A model generated the notes under the pieces. That model had not been told where the DNA came from, did not search any database, and saw only the letters and a program-made list of their open reading frames with translations. The translations under genes were made by a program, and so were the position numbers. From Serratia sp. PL17 (lineage in GTDB: Bacteria > Pseudomonadota > Gammaproteobacteria > Enterobacterales > Enterobacteriaceae): a DNA stretch of 64,000 nt. How positions within the stretch are numbered: the first letter of the stretch is position 1; every line of letters begins with the position of its first letter. Shown in pieces: positions 63,924 to 64,000 of the stretch. The DNA lies in the NCBI RefSeq assembly GCF_017832355.1, contig NZ_JAFIBY010000002.1, positions 1 to 64,000 on the forward strand, in the 5' to 3' direction.

Positions 63924-64000
63924 GATTTTTCCTTTCTATAGGAACATAATAACGTTAATTAATAACTTAAATTAACTATGCAAAATAAATCGCAAAACAA
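63924..64000. repeat. Inverted copy of the 18 bp end repeat, upstream of the tape-measure gene
   Basis: CTATGCAAAATAAATCGC at 63976-63993 is the exact complement of 61706-61723. It lies 53 bases before the tape-measure ATG. On the minus strand its TTGCAT could serve as a -35 element for that gene. The window ends seven bases later, so whether this is the far end of the element cannot be seen. Confidence 0.65.

Overview
The window is a 64 kb chromosomal segment of an enterobacterium, most likely Serratia or a close Yersiniaceae relative. Gene order matches the E. coli 92-95 min region almost gene for gene: acs/actP, dsbD-cutA-dcuA-aspA-fxsA-groESL, epmB-efp-ecnAB-gdx-blc-frd-epmA, mscM-psd-rsgA-orn-tRNA-Gly, queG-nnr-tsaE-amiB-mutL-miaA-hfq-hflXKC-purA-nsrR-rnr-rlmB-aidB, and rpsF-priB-rpsR-rplI. 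Differences from E. coli are the absence of ampC between blc and frdD, the loss of the genes around yjfL, and two ERIC repeats. The genus is inferred from sequence character and order, not from a database match.

Layout. 1-640: the end of a ribosomal RNA operon (23S tail, 5S, terminators, and a short copy of the 5S 3' end). 641-6780: acetate uptake and activation (actP-yjcH-acs) divergent from the glutamate carrier gltP. 6781-9586: the amidase activator actS, a TSUP permease, tRNA-Phe with a duplicated 3' end, and a TetR-type regulator. 9627-14743: dsbD, cutA, and the anaerobic aspartate/fumarate pair dcuA-aspA, separated by an ERIC element. 15090-17752: fxsA and groESL, both behind sigma32-like promoters. 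17991-26302: the EF-P system (efp, its mutase epmB and ligase epmA), entericidins, a guanidine riboswitch with its exporter gdx, the lipocalin blc and fumarate reductase frdABCD. 26306-32593: a second ERIC, mscM-psd-rsgA, and orn.

32795-37469: three identical tRNA-Gly(GCC) genes. In E. coli these stand in tandem; here a 4.4 kb AT-flanked segment with one large autotransporter adhesin gene lies between the first and second. 37768-59632: the long queG to yjfY housekeeping stretch (tRNA modification, cell-wall amidase, mismatch repair, Hfq, HflX/K/C, adenylosuccinate synthetase, NO sensor, RNase R, rRNA methylase, AidB, three DUF1471 proteins). 60090-61538: the S6-PriB-S18-L9 operon.

61600-64000 is the most unusual part. 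Right after rplI, a short reading frame resembling the N-terminus of a DUF488 protein stops after 17 codons, where AT-rich foreign DNA begins. That DNA opens with two copies of an ATTTTGCATAG motif exactly 22 bp apart, carries one intact 714-codon phage tail tape-measure gene reading toward rplI, and then shows an exact 18 bp inverted copy of the outer motif just before the window ends. This looks like a small transposon-like unit or the edge of a transposable prophage, with a tape-measure gene that has no tail genes downstream of it.
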